Below are positions 44,215 to 53,225 of a stretch of 64,000 nt of DNA, one piece after another (positions within the stretch are counted from its first letter, which is position 1; each line of letters begins with the position of its first letter). The notes below the pieces were generated by a model. It was given only the letters and a program-made list of their open reading frames with translations. It ran no database searches and was not told where the DNA came from. Source of the stretch: Haloplanus rubicundus (GTDB taxonomy: Archaea; Halobacteriota; Halobacteria; Halobacteriales; Haloferacaceae); the NCBI RefSeq assembly GCF_003342675.1, contig NZ_CP031148.1:1178001-1242000 (forward strand), read 5' to 3'. A program made the translations under genes and the position numbers.

Positions 44215-44772
44215 ATGACCGACGACCGCCCCGATGAGGTGACCGAGCGCGTCACTGAGGAGTGGAAAACGGAGACAAATCCTGGCGAGCGCGTTCGCAC
44301 CGTCATGAAGCGGACGTATGAGCCACAGACAGTCGCCACCATTGCCGAGCGGGCACTCACGTCGGAGCCAACTGCCCGCAAGCATCTGGATATTCTCGCC
44401 GATGACGGCTTTGTCGACGCCGTCTCTCCGCCGGACGAGCGCGGGACGTGGTACAGACGCGCCCCTCAATCGGTCGTCCTCGAACGCGCCCAGCAGATCC
44501 TCGACTCGATCGACAGTGAGACGCTGTCGACCCGTGTCACGGAGCTTCGCGAGGTTGTTCGCGAGTTCGAGGCACAGACCGGAGCCGAATCCCCACGCGC
44601 CGCGGCTATCGCTGACACAGAGCTAGATGCGGCGGCGATGACAGAGTGGCAGACGGCGCGTCGAAACTTGAAGCTCGCGCGAGCCGCTCTTGCGCTCGCA
44701 GACGCAACCGAGGCCGTTGGGGACGATACTGGATCGGACGAACGCAGCGAACCAGCCGGCTTCATCGGCTGA
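44215..44772 (+). CDS. Winged-helix regulator, DUF7342-like
   Basis: 185 residues using ATG 44215 (MTDDRPDEVTERVTEEWKTE). Residues about 25-85 form a winged helix: TVMKRTYEPQTVATIAERAL, TSEPTARKHLDILADDGFVD with wing DERGTWYRRAP. The remainder is helical and probably coiled (ARAALALADATEAVGDD). The N-terminus with EEW before the HTH is typical of the haloarchaeal DUF7342 group, close to ArsR/IclR-like regulators. Target unknown; it follows the aglB-like gene by 119 bases and may be independent. Confidence 0.75.
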   Translation: MTDDRPDEVTERVTEEWKTETNPGERVRTVMKRTYEPQTVATIAERALTSEPTARKHLDILADDGFVDAVSPPDERGTWYRRAPQSVVLERAQQILDSIDSETLSTRVTELREVVREFEAQTGAESPRAAAIADTELDAAAMTEWQTARRNLKLARAALALADATEAVGDDTGSDERSEPAGFIG

Positions 44773-44912
44773 TACGGTGCCGGATACCGAGTCGCACTCA
44801 CAGAGATGCAAGGGGAAAGCTAACGATTCAGTCGTGGATAACTGACTAACGCGGCTGGTCGTCGCTTCGCACGTCCGATGACCGGAGTTCACTTACAACT
44901 ATCTTTTTGCGA

Positions 44913-46350
44913 GGAGAGAATCCCGCCCTTTAGGGCGGGAGTGAATCCGACACTTCCTACACAAACCACCGTCGATTGCAGGCTGGATATTCAACGCTAA
45001 TCCGTAGCATTAAGTAAGTTCATCGACATAGGCTATGTATGGCGATTCAGGTCACGCGCACCTACGTTGGTTCCATCCAGAACCAGCAACAGGTCTGCGA
45101 CGGCCTTGACTCGCTCGGAGACTCCGCCTCGAAAATTTGGAACGTCGCACGATGGACAGCAGACCGGATTTGGGACGAAACCGGTGAGATCCCCAACGAA
45201 GGCCCGCTCAAATCGTACATGAAGAACCAGTCGTGCTGGAAAGACTTGAACGCACAATCCAGTCAGAAAGTCATCGAAGAACTTTCCGACGCTTTCCAGT
45301 CATGGTTCGACCTGCGACACAAAGACAACAAGGCGAATCCGCCCGGCTACCGCAAACACGGCGACAAACGACCACGTAGTACGGTCACGTTCAAAGCAGA
45401 CGGGTTCAAACACGACCCCGAGAACAACCGCGTCCGACTCTCAAAAGGCTCGAACCTCAAAGAACACTTCTCGGACTTCCTGCTCTGCGAGTACCAGACA
45501 CGCCCCGACGTAGACCTCTCGAAAATCAACAAGGTACAGAACGTTCGCACTGTCTGGAATGGTGAGGAGTGGGAACTGCACTTTGTCTGCAAAGTCAACC
45601 TCGAAACGAACGACTCCGCAGGCGACGATGTTGCTGGTATCGACCTTGGCATCAAGAACATCGCCACGGTCGCCTTTCCCGACGAATACGTTCTCTACCC
45701 CGGCAACTCGATCAAGCAAGACAAGCACTACTTCAAACGTGCTGAGTACGATACAGAGGGGGAGAACGGGCCATCTGAGAAATCTGGATGGGCGCGTCGG
45801 AAACTTGCAGACCGCGAGACGCACTTCTACCACACGCTGACGGACACCATCATCACCGAGTGTGTCGAACGCGGTGTGGGCACGCTTGCAGTGAGTTGGC
45901 CCGAAGACGTGCGTGAGTCGGATTGGGGCAAGACCGGCAACAAGAAACTCCATACGTGGGCGTTCGACCGCATCTACCAGTACCTCGAATACAAAGGCGA
46001 GATACGAGGCGTCGAGGTACTGAAGGAGAACGAGCGGAATACATCGAAGACCTGCTCAAAGTGTGGTGACGACACGAAATCGAACCGTGTTGAGCGTGGC
46101 TTGTACGTTTGCCAGTCGTGTGGTTTGGTCGGAAACGCGGATTGCAACGGGGCGGAGAATATGAGGCAAAAGATAACTCCGAGTCCTCACGGCGAGGATA
46201 GGAGTAACGGCTGTGTGGCACAGCCATCGGCATACTTGTTCGACCGCGAGAGCGGGACGTTTCACACGAGAGAACAGGTCGTGTCGTAAACCAGCAAATA
46301 TCCCACCTGCGGTACGGGAAGCCCCGTCGTTTACGACGGGGAGGATGTCA
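44913..46350 (+). mobile_element. IS1341-type element
   Basis: Left end near 44915-44950 (GAATCCCGCCCTTTAGGGCG GGAGTGAATCC in two blocks) and right end near 46318-46347 (CCCCGTCGTTTACGACGGGG). tnpB only. Sister of the element nested at 29742-31186. It inserted between the regulator and uppP. Confidence 0.85.
45039..46289 (+). CDS. tnpB: TnpB-like protein, RuvC-II Glu replaced by Ser
   Basis: 416 residues, [19 protein letters not shown]. Motifs in order: [60 protein letters not shown] (first Asp), [20 protein letters not shown] (Ser at the Glu position), [20 protein letters not shown] (zinc ribbon) and [16 protein letters not shown] (third Asp). No frameshift or stop. The presence of two near-identical full-length copies in the window shows that the altered RuvC-II form is maintained during spread. 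The canonical TnpB chemistry would need another carboxylate. Confidence 0.88.
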   Translation: MAIQVTRTYVGSIQNQQQVCDGLDSLGDSASKIWNVARWTADRIWDETGEIPNEGPLKSYMKNQSCWKDLNAQSSQKVIEELSDAFQSWFDLRHKDNKANPPGYRKHGDKRPRSTVTFKADGFKHDPENNRVRLSKGSNLKEHFSDFLLCEYQTRPDVDLSKINKVQNVRTVWNGEEWELHFVCKVNLETNDSAGDDVAGIDLGIKNIATVAFPDEYVLYPGNSIKQDKHYFKRAEYDTEGENGPSEKSGWARRKLADRETHFYHTLTDTIITECVERGVGTLAVSWPEDVRESDWGKTGNKKLHTWAFDRIYQYLEYKGEIRGVEVLKENERNTSKTCSKCGDDTKSNRVERGLYVCQSCGLVGNADCNGAENMRQKITPSPHGEDRSNGCVAQPSAYLFDRESGTFHTREQVVS

Positions 46351-46368
46351 CAGTCGCTTTCTCCCTGT

Positions 46369-47181
46369 ATGGATCGGTCGCTGTTGATCGCGATTGTCGT
46401 TGGTGCTCTCCAGGGGCTTTTTGAGTGGTTGCCGATTTCAAGTGAGGGCAACGTTACAATTGCGCTTGCGTGGCTGGGAACGAATCCCGAGCAGGCCGTC
46501 GCCTTTGCACTGTTTTTGCACCTGGGGACCGCGCTCTCGGCGACGGCGTATTACCGCGATGATATCCAAGAAGAATTGGCTGTCCTTCGAACCTGGCGGC
46601 CACGGTGTGCGAGGGAGGCTGGCTACGCCACGACAACCTTCCTCGGCATCGCAACCCTTGTCTCCGGTGTTGTCGGCATTGCCGCGTACCTGCTGCTTGA
46701 ACAGGTCGTGTCGGCGCTGACGGGTGGGGCCGTCATCCTCGTTATCGGCATCCTCCTCATTCTTACTGGGGGTTTCCAGCGTCTCTCAACAACCGTCGAT
46801 CGCACACCCCGAACGACACCGACGCTGTGGGATGCTGTTCTGGTCGGCGTTGCGCAGGGCCTTGCGATTTTGCCCGGGATTTCACGCTCCGGTTCGACCA
46901 CCGGTGTCCTTTTACTCCGTGGCTATGAGGGTCCAGCCTCGTTTCGACTTTCCTTTCTGCTCTCGATCCCCGCTGCGATCGGGGGCGGACTCTTAGCCGC
47001 ACTTGATACCGGGCTCGCGGGCATTACTCTTGTCAGTGGTGCAGTGGCGCTCCTGACGGCTGCTGTGGTGGGGTATCTGACGATCGATGTGTTGATGCGT
47101 GTCGTCCATCGGGTTCCGTTCTGGGGCGTCTGCGTCGGGCTGGGTGGGCTTGCCGTCGGTGGTGGTCTGCTCTTGCTCTAA
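46369..47181 (+). CDS. uppP: Undecaprenyl/polyprenyl-diphosphatase UppP
   Basis: 270 residues from ATG 46369 (MDRSLLIAIVVGALQGLFEW), 19 bases after the right end of the IS. The UppP/BacA signature motifs are EWLPISSEGN (residues about 19-28, bacterial EFLPISSTGH) and LPGISRSGST (about 160-170). About eight membrane segments. UppP removes the terminal phosphate of the C55-type carrier pyrophosphate; in archaea it would recycle the polyprenyl or dolichyl carrier used for glycan assembly. This fits the neighbouring AglB-like gene and sugar transferase. The TnpB element upstream may have displaced its native promoter. Confidence 0.9.
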   Translation: MDRSLLIAIVVGALQGLFEWLPISSEGNVTIALAWLGTNPEQAVAFALFLHLGTALSATAYYRDDIQEELAVLRTWRPRCAREAGYATTTFLGIATLVSGVVGIAAYLLLEQVVSALTGGAVILVIGILLILTGGFQRLSTTVDRTPRTTPTLWDAVLVGVAQGLAILPGISRSGSTTGVLLLRGYEGPASFRLSFLLSIPAAIGGGLLAALDTGLAGITLVSGAVALLTAAVVGYLTIDVLMRVVHRVPFWGVCVGLGGLAVGGGLLLL

Positions 47182-47290
47182 TTCGGCAGGCCACCGCTGC
47201 CGCCATGGGTTCATGTCGTGGCTTTCCCCCAGACTACGGGAATGCGTACGAATCACTCGAAAAACAACTGCACTCGTCGTCGATCCCAGT

Positions 47291-47728
47291 TTAGGTGCCG
47301 TCTTCGCGGAACCTGAGTAAGTCAATATCCACGACTAAGTCATCAAAATCATCGTCTGCGCCCACAACCAATGTCAGTTCACGTTCGTAGGCGAGTGCAA
47401 CGGCGTACGCATCAGCAAGACAAATGTTTCCATCGGCTTTTATCTCGGCTGCGAGACGCCAGTCAGCGGCTTCTATTTCCAGGCCTTGCTGTTCGAGCGC
47501 ACGAATATCACGGTCTGCTTCCCGAAGCGAGATTTCTGTCGGTGAATCATTCAATCCTTCGAATCGAGCAACGAGATAGAATACCTCGCTTGCATTCGTC
47601 TCGGTCAGAACTCCGTCAGCACCACCAGTGAATACTTGATCGAGAAGGGTAGCCACGCTCTCGTGGCCGGGTTCAGTGTAGAGGAAGGCGATGATCGCCT
47701 CAGTGTCGAAGACGTATCCGCCACTCAT
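47291..47728 (-). CDS. vapC: VapC-type PIN-domain toxin
   Basis: 145 residues, MSGGYVFDTEAIIAFLYTEP. PIN-domain acidic residues: Asp in FDTEAIIAF (residue 8), Glu in TNASEVFYL (about 47), Asp in CLADAYAVALA (about 103) and the ADDDF cluster (about 120-124). VapC toxins are Mg-dependent RNases, usually acting on tRNA or rRNA. The start codon overlaps the end of the upstream antitoxin gene by 4 bases. All four catalytic acidic positions are present, so it may be active. Confidence 0.88.
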   Translation of the reverse strand: MSGGYVFDTEAIIAFLYTEPGHESVATLLDQVFTGGADGVLTETNASEVFYLVARFEGLNDSPTEISLREADRDIRALEQQGLEIEAADWRLAAEIKADGNICLADAYAVALAYERELTLVVGADDDFDDLVVDIDLLRFREDGT

Positions 47729-48021
47729 CCGTTCTCGGAGGGGCGAAGCCGTTCAACTCGCGCCTCTTCCCGGCGCTTTTCTTCATCCCTCGTTTTTTGT
47801 ACTCGTTCCAGCACCTCTCCGCACTCATGCTCACCAGCGTGGATTCCGTGCAGTTCATCTGGAGACGGAACCGGCTCGATGATGATGCGACCCTGCTCTT
47901 CGTAGACGAATACCTCGCCCGGCGCCTTGATCCCAAACTTCTCCCGTAGTTCCTTTGGGATCGTGGCTTGTCCCTTCTGAGACACACGTACTACTCTTTG
48001 ATCTTTTGTACTACCTGACAT
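47725..48021 (-). CDS. vapB: VapB-type AbrB/MazE antitoxin
   Basis: 98 residues, MSGSTKDQRVVRVSQKGQAT. Residues about 10-52 form a swapped-hairpin AbrB domain (VSQKGQATIPKELREKFGIK, GEVFVYEEQGRIIIEPV). The C-terminal tail is charged and helical (VLERVQKTRDEEKRREEARV) and would block the toxin. The AbrB domain normally represses its own operon. TATA-like sequence TATCTATAAAATT lies directly upstream at 48028-48040 on the plus strand. Confidence 0.87.
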   Translation of the reverse strand: MSGSTKDQRVVRVSQKGQATIPKELREKFGIKAPGEVFVYEEQGRIIIEPVPSPDELHGIHAGEHECGEVLERVQKTRDEEKRREEARVERLRPSENG

Positions 48022-48204
48022 TGTTAGTAGTATCTATAAAATTCTGTATTACTAAATCTACCGCTGTCTTAAGACTGTACACTCCTTTTGTATTGTTGCA
48101 AAATCGCTGCTACTGCGTCTGCTTACAGCTCGATATATCGCACGCGGGATTCGATACCGAACCAGAGACTCGCAAGCAGCGTCCCCACGACATTGGCGAG
48201 GGCA

Positions 48205-49650
48205 TCCCCGAGTCAGTGACCCACGACTGAAGTCGTGGGCTTGTCAGTGGACTCCCCTTCTGCCGTCGAATCGACGGAGGCGGTGTAATCGCCATTCAGG
48301 TTCAGCGTCCCTGACGTTAGCGCACACTGACAGGGTGCGCCTCCACCCGAAGACTTCTGCCCCGAGTGGAGTTTCTTGAGAAGTTTGCGAGCGATGTTCT
48401 TGCTCGCGTTGTAATCCGCGTTCAGTTCGTACTCACACTTCTGACACACGAACTGGTGTTTCGACCGCCGATTGTCCTCGTGCGTAAATCCACACGACGA
48501 ACACCGTTGAGACGTGTACGCAGGACTCACTTGCTCAACCTCGATGCCGTACATCTCGGCTTTGTACTCGACGTACTGGAACAAGCGTCTGAACGCCCAC
48601 GCGTGGAACCGCTTCGCCCCAACCATCCGGTCACGAATATCGGTCAGGTTCTCGAACGTGATATGCGTACAGTCGTGGTCGCGGGCTTCATCGAGAATCC
48701 GGTTCGCGGTACGGTGGAGTTCGTATTGCATCCAGCGGTGTTCGCGGTCGTTCATCGATTGAATCGACAGGTGCGCCGACCGCGTTCCTGCCTGTTGCAT
48801 CGACCCGCGAGTCTTCTCGAACTCTCGGCGTCGGTAGTTCATCTCATCGGCGTTCCCAATAAACGCGCCTGTGGAAGTCACAGCGAGCGAGCCATCCACG
48901 TTCAGGTCAACACCAAGGACTGTTCTGTGCTTGGCGTCGGACGAGGAAGTCGTGGATTGCTCTTGTTGATCCGTGGTTCGGCGCATCCGAGCGTGGAGGT
49001 AGAACGATTCTGTTTGGCGGTCGTACTGTAACGTGGACATTCTGAACTCGTAGTCCTCGTTCAGCAGGTACTCACCAATCGGTGTCCTCTCTGCGTCGTC
49101 GGGAAGCACGTAGTCGCACTCAACCCGACCGTTCACTGTGGAAAGGGAAACGTGGTCGCGGTGGAACGTCGCACTCCGTTTGTCGTAGACGACGCTCCAC
49201 GCATCGAACTGCGGTTGACTCGTGTTCTCTCTTTTTTTGAGTCGGGCGACACCGCTTTTTGTGGCCTCGATAGCGCGTCGAATCCCTTTCTGGACGAGGT
49301 TTGCAGTCAACTCCGTCTCGTTGCGAAGGCTATCGTAGAGGGCTTGTTCGGCTTTTTGTTTCGAGGTTACACAGTAGTCGTTCGGGTGTCTCCACGCCCA
49401 CTCTGCGGTGGTGTTCGCACAGTGGAGGAACTGTTGTTTCGTCTGATGGAGGTCGTCGCACCGCTCTTCGGGTACGTCAAGTTTGACTTTGACGGTGCGA
49501 ATCACGTCCTCCATCCGTATTTCACATATCGGATTGACTCTTTATATAATCTACGACTGGGGTAGGGGAGTCGGGGTACTATCGCTCGTAGTTGTTTCGA
49601 GCCTTGTCGGATTCCTCCCACGGCTTCAGCCGTGGGCTTCCTCCTCGATT
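48205..49650 (-). mobile_element. IS1341-type element with intact TnpB
   Basis: Right-end palindrome at 48218-48240 (CCCACGACTGAAGTCGTGGG) overlaps the end of tnpB. Left-end palindrome at 49616-49636 (CCCACGGCTTCAGCCGTGGG). It sits against a truncated copy of glmU (49661-49880), so the insertion marks the end of that copy. A solitary copy of its right end is at 28736. Confidence 0.85.
48213..49514 (-). CDS. tnpB: TnpB RNA-guided nuclease, canonical active site
   Basis: 433 residues, MEDVIRTVKVKLDVPEERCD. N-terminal region with TTAEWAWRHPNDYCVTSKQK and NLVQKGIRRAIEATKSG; RuvC-I TVLGVDLNVDGSLAVTS (Asp); RuvC-II CTHITFENLTDIRDRMVGAK (Glu); zinc ribbon CSSCGFTHEDNRRSKHQFVC; RuvC-III NADYNASKNIARK (Asp). 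All three carboxylates are present and the frame is open, so it is a plausible active nuclease. The C-terminal codons overlap the right-end palindrome, where the omega RNA would end and the guide begin. Confidence 0.9.
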   Translation of the reverse strand: MEDVIRTVKVKLDVPEERCDDLHQTKQQFLHCANTTAEWAWRHPNDYCVTSKQKAEQALYDSLRNETELTANLVQKGIRRAIEATKSGVARLKKRENTSQPQFDAWSVVYDKRSATFHRDHVSLSTVNGRVECDYVLPDDAERTPIGEYLLNEDYEFRMSTLQYDRQTESFYLHARMRRTTDQQEQSTTSSSDAKHRTVLGVDLNVDGSLAVTSTGAFIGNADEMNYRRREFEKTRGSMQQAGTRSAHLSIQSMNDREHRWMQYELHRTANRILDEARDHDCTHITFENLTDIRDRMVGAKRFHAWAFRRLFQYVEYKAEMYGIEVEQVSPAYTSQRCSSCGFTHEDNRRSKHQFVCQKCEYELNADYNASKNIARKLLKKLHSGQKSSGGGAPCQCALTSGTLNLNGDYTASVDSTAEGESTDKPTTSVVGH

Positions 49651-49654
49651 CTGT

Positions 49655-49974
49655 GTGAGTGATTTGCTATCGTAGAGATTGTCGCCATTCAAGACGGCAA
49701 ATGGAGCCTCCTCAAGTGCTGTGGCGCCTGCCCGGACGGCATCTGCCGTCCCGCGTTGATGGTCCTGGACCGCGTAGTCGACAGGAACGCCCTTGAATTC
49801 CTGTCCGAAGAACGAGCGGACGGCGTCGGCCTCGTAGCCAACGACAAGGACCAATCGTGAGGCGCCAGCGCCGAGATAGCGCAGCCATCGAGGAACGAGC
49901 GGAATCGGGAGTGTGCGTACCGTATCTCGTGTCGATAGCATGATCAACACCCTCCTGAGCTTTTTGCTTCCCAA
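49655..49974 (-). pseudogene. Truncated duplicate of a GlmU-like nucleotidyltransferase
   Basis: The frame reads GAGASRLVLVVGYEADAVRS then FFGQEFKGVPVDYAVQDHQR and FAVLNGDNLYDSKSL, nearly identical to the intact gene at 50026-51222 (AGASRLVLVVGYEADAVRAF...). It lacks the start (LAAGxGTRM) and everything after SKSL, where the IS left end begins. About 72 residues of homology. Partial duplication followed by IS insertion. Confidence 0.8.
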
Positions 49975-50025
49975 TCAGGCGGCCCCCGGAGAGACAGGCA
50001 GACCCTCCCGATCAATCTCACCGCT

Positions 50026-51222
50026 TCAACGGCGATTCGCTGCGGATTTGAGGATCGTTTCGTTGGGTGCGGTCGTAGCCCCGCCTGGAAGAACCACCCC
50101 AGCGTTTAGACTCGTATTAATCCCGGTTTTCACGCCATCACCACAGACCACACCGAACTTGCGCCGGCCCGTCGACACCAGCTCGCCTTTGACCGGGCAG
50201 GTGATTGGTGCTTCATCGTGTCGGAGATTGGCGACGGTCGTTCCGGCCCCGAAATTCACGTTACGGCCAAGGATGCTATCGCCAACATACGAGAGATGCC
50301 CCACTGTCGCCCCCTCCATGAGCACGCTATTTTTCACCTCGACTGAATGGCCGACTGTCGTCTTGGGGCCAAGCAGCGTTGCCCCACGAACGTAGGCGTT
50401 CGGGCCGACCGTCGCCCCCGCTTGCAGTAGGGCTGGCCCCTCGATTACGACGCCCGCCTCAACCGTCGCCCCCGATTCGACGATCACAGGACCCCGTAGC
50501 TCGGCGTCGGCGTGCACTTCGCCATTGATCTGCCGGGAACACTCCTCGAGTTTCCACTCGTTTGCTTCAAGTAGCTCCCACGGCCGGCCCACATCGAGCC
50601 AGCGACTCAGTGGTACCGCCGTCACCGCGGTTTCCTGGCAGGCCTGATTGAGCACCTCGGTCACTTCGAGTTCGCCACGCTCGCTACTGTCGACGTCGAG
50701 CCAGTCTTGGGCTGCCGTCGGGAAGACATACCCACCGGTATTGATCACGTTTGAGGGCGGCGTGTCGGGTTTCTCGATGACGCTGGTGACCTGCTCGCCC
50801 TCGATATCGAGGACGCCGTAGGCACTTGGTGACGCCACCTGATAGGAGCCCACACTCGGCCCGCGGTCAAACAGCTTGGCGAGTGACTCACCATCGTAGA
50901 GGTTGTCGCCATTCAGGACGGCAAATGGGGCCTCTTCGAGTTTGGTGGCGCCCGCCCGGACGGCATCTGCCGTCCCGCGCTGTTGGTCCTGGACAGCGTA
51001 GTCAACTGGGACGCCCTTGAATTCACTCCCAAAGAAGGCCCGCACGGCGTCGGCCTCGTAGCCAACGACAAGCACCAACCGCGACGCTCCAGCGTCGATG
51101 GCTGCCGTGGCCGTGTGCGCAACTAATGGCTGCCCGGCGACTGGCAACATTGGTTTCGGCCGCTGCTCGGTCAGCGGGCGCATGCGAGTGCCCTGCCCGG
51201 CTGCAAGAATGAGGGTCTGCAT
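50026..51222 (-). CDS. glmU: Bifunctional sugar-1-phosphate nucleotidyltransferase / acetyltransferase (GlmU-like)
   Basis: 398 residues from the ATG complementary to 51220-51222. The N-terminal Rossmann-type domain has LILAAGQGTRMRPLTEQRPK (nucleotide-binding loop), FAVLNGDNLYD (metal-binding Asp) and VIEKPDTPPSNVINTGGYVF. The C-terminal half is a left-handed beta helix with hexapeptide repeats (GATVEAGVVIEGPALLQAGA, TTVGHSVEVKNSVLMEGATV) and GDGVKTGINTSLNAGV. In archaea such enzymes make UDP-GlcNAc or dTDP-sugars from the 1-phosphate. It diverges from the glmM pseudogene, whose start is 128 bases away, so the two probably share a control region. Confidence 0.88.
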   Translation of the reverse strand: MQTLILAAGQGTRMRPLTEQRPKPMLPVAGQPLVAHTATAAIDAGASRLVLVVGYEADAVRAFFGSEFKGVPVDYAVQDQQRGTADAVRAGATKLEEAPFAVLNGDNLYDGESLAKLFDRGPSVGSYQVASPSAYGVLDIEGEQVTSVIEKPDTPPSNVINTGGYVFPTAAQDWLDVDSSERGELEVTEVLNQACQETAVTAVPLSRWLDVGRPWELLEANEWKLEECSRQINGEVHADAELRGPVIVESGATVEAGVVIEGPALLQAGATVGPNAYVRGATLLGPKTTVGHSVEVKNSVLMEGATVGHLSYVGDSILGRNVNFGAGTTVANLRHDEAPITCPVKGELVSTGRRKFGVVCGDGVKTGINTSLNAGVVLPGGATTAPNETILKSAANRR

Positions 51223-51796
51223 GGTCCGGATCACGGTCGTGGGTCCCAAGTCAATACCGGAACTGCGTCTCGATACAACCGAGTCCGCGTGCCAGACGGC
51301 TCCCGGCAGCAACCCAAGAACAATGTAGCAACCCATCGGAACGCAGGGTATGTTTGGGACCAGTGGGATTCGCGGGCCGATCGGCGAGACAGTCACTGCG
51401 GGGACGGCCCTGTCGGTCGGGCGCGCGCTCGCCTCAGAGGGCTATTCGACAGTCGTCGTTGGCCGCGATCCACGCGAGAGCGGGCGGATGCTTGCGAACG
51501 CGCTGTGCAGCGGGCTGACCGAATGCGGCGCCGACGTGATCCAGCTTGGCTAAGCCGCGACGCCGACCGTTGCCCGGAGTGTCAGCTGGCACGACGCGGC
51601 GACTGGCGTCTCGATTACGGCCTCGCACAACCCACCCACCGATAATGGATTCAAATTGTGGACGCCGTCTGGGCAGGCGTTCGGCCCGGACCAACGAGAG
51701 CGGGTCGCTGCCCGTATCGAGGCGGGTGATTACGACTTTGCGGCGTGGGATGAGTTGGGAGCAACGGTCCAGTACGATCGGGCCAGTGACGATCAT

Positions 51797-53225
51797 AATG
51801 ATTGCAAGGCGGAAACCCGCGTCTTCAGGCGCGGGAGGAAGCCGAAAAACCTGTTACACACCCCACGTTCGATAGCAGTCCTGACTCCCTACGCCAATCC
51901 GAATGAATATAAATACACATGACTACTTATGAAGTACAGATGGTGGAAGACTCACGCACTCGAACCGTTCCCATCAAACTCGATGTGGACAAGAGTGCCG
52001 CTGACCTCCTCCACCAGACAACCGACCACTTCCTCGACGCTGCCAACTACGTCGTAGACGTAGCGTGGGAACCAGACTGGAAAATCACCAGCAAACAAAA
52101 ACTCCACGACCTCACGTACTACGACGTTCGAGACGACTCACCACTACCGGCCAACCTCGTGCAAGCCGCACGAAACCGAGCCGCAGAATCCGTCAAAGGC
52201 GTCATCGAACGATGGAAGCAAGGCCAGAAAGCGTCGAAACCACACTTCACCTCGCGTTTTGCCAGTTACGACGCACGAACCGTCACGGTCAACGATGACC
52301 ACGCCACACTCGCCACCATCGACGGGCGAGTGACCGCAGATTTCGTCCTCCCGAACGAACAGCGTGACACGCCACACTCTGCGTATCTGTTCAACGACGA
52401 CTACGACGTGAAAGGAGCCACGCTCCACTACGATACAGTTGAGGACTGTTTCTACCTTCACGTGCGGACAAAGCCCGTCGTGGAGAACGAAGAGGCCGAA
52501 CAAGGCGATGCCAAGCACGTCTCCGTCCTTGGTGTTGACCTTGGCATCACAAACATCGCAGTCACCTCAACTGGAACGTTCTGGAGCGGCGGCGAACTCA
52601 ACCACTGGCATCGAGAGTACGAGAGCCGCCGGGGCAACCTCCAACAGACTGGAACACGGTGGGCACACGAGAACGTTCAGCGAGTCGGTCGTAAACAGAC
52701 CGGACGCTTCGAACAGATGCTTCACACAATCTCGAACGAACTCGTAGAGGAAGCCCTCGAAAGAGGCTGTACGCACATCGTGTTCGAGCAACTCAAAGGC
52801 ATCCGCGAACGCCTACCGCACGCGAAAGCAGTTCACAAGTGGGCGTTCCACCGCCTGTACGAGTATGTCACGTACAAAGCCGAATCCGTGGGGCTTGTGG
52901 TGAAGCAGATTAATCCGGCGTACACGAGTCAGCGTTGCTCGAAGTGTGGATTCACACACGAGGATAATCGCCCACACAACAACGGACAGGACGGGTTCAG
53001 TTGTCTGAAGTGCGGGTACGAGGTTCACGCGGATTACAATGCGGCGAAGAATATCGGCTTGAAGTATCTCCGCGACCAGCAAAAGTCTGGACGTGGAGGC
53101 GCACCCGTAAGCGTGCGCTTGAACAGCGGGACATTGAACGTGAACGGCGAATATTCGCCTACCCCTTTATCGGGTTAGAACGGGAGTCCACGCTGAATGC
53201 CACGCCCTTCAGGGCGTGGTAGCTT
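51797..53225 (+). mobile_element. IS1341-type element inside glmM
   Basis: Left end near 51801-51840 (AACCCGCGTCTTCAGGCGCGGG) and right end near 53198-53222 (GCCACGCCCTTCAGGGCGTGG). tnpB only. Inserted within the mutase gene between the codons for DDH and AYM, with no visible loss of host sequence. The right-end context GTCCACGCTGAAT is shared with the elements ending at 32042 and 4436. Confidence 0.87.
51919..53178 (+). CDS. tnpB: TnpB RNA-guided nuclease, canonical active site
   Basis: 419 residues from ATG 51919; an ATG at 51940 (MVEDSRTRTVPIKLDVD) aligns better with relatives. Motifs: ANLVQAARNRAAESVKGVIE, VLGVDLGITNIAVTS (Asp), CTHIVFEQLKGIRERL (Glu), CSKCGFTHEDN...CLKCG (zinc ribbon) and [15 protein letters not shown] (Asp). 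All catalytic positions are intact. The guide would be read from ACATGCAGGCACTG..., the glmM sequence next to the right end, so the nuclease is expected to recognise the uninterrupted glmM allele if the target-adjacent motif matches. Closest relative in the window is the split gene at 29336-32036. Confidence 0.9.
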   Translation: MTTYEVQMVEDSRTRTVPIKLDVDKSAADLLHQTTDHFLDAANYVVDVAWEPDWKITSKQKLHDLTYYDVRDDSPLPANLVQAARNRAAESVKGVIERWKQGQKASKPHFTSRFASYDARTVTVNDDHATLATIDGRVTADFVLPNEQRDTPHSAYLFNDDYDVKGATLHYDTVEDCFYLHVRTKPVVENEEAEQGDAKHVSVLGVDLGITNIAVTSTGTFWSGGELNHWHREYESRRGNLQQTGTRWAHENVQRVGRKQTGRFEQMLHTISNELVEEALERGCTHIVFEQLKGIRERLPHAKAVHKWAFHRLYEYVTYKAESVGLVVKQINPAYTSQRCSKCGFTHEDNRPHNNGQDGFSCLKCGYEVHADYNAAKNIGLKYLRDQQKSGRGGAPVSVRLNSGTLNVNGEYSPTPLSG

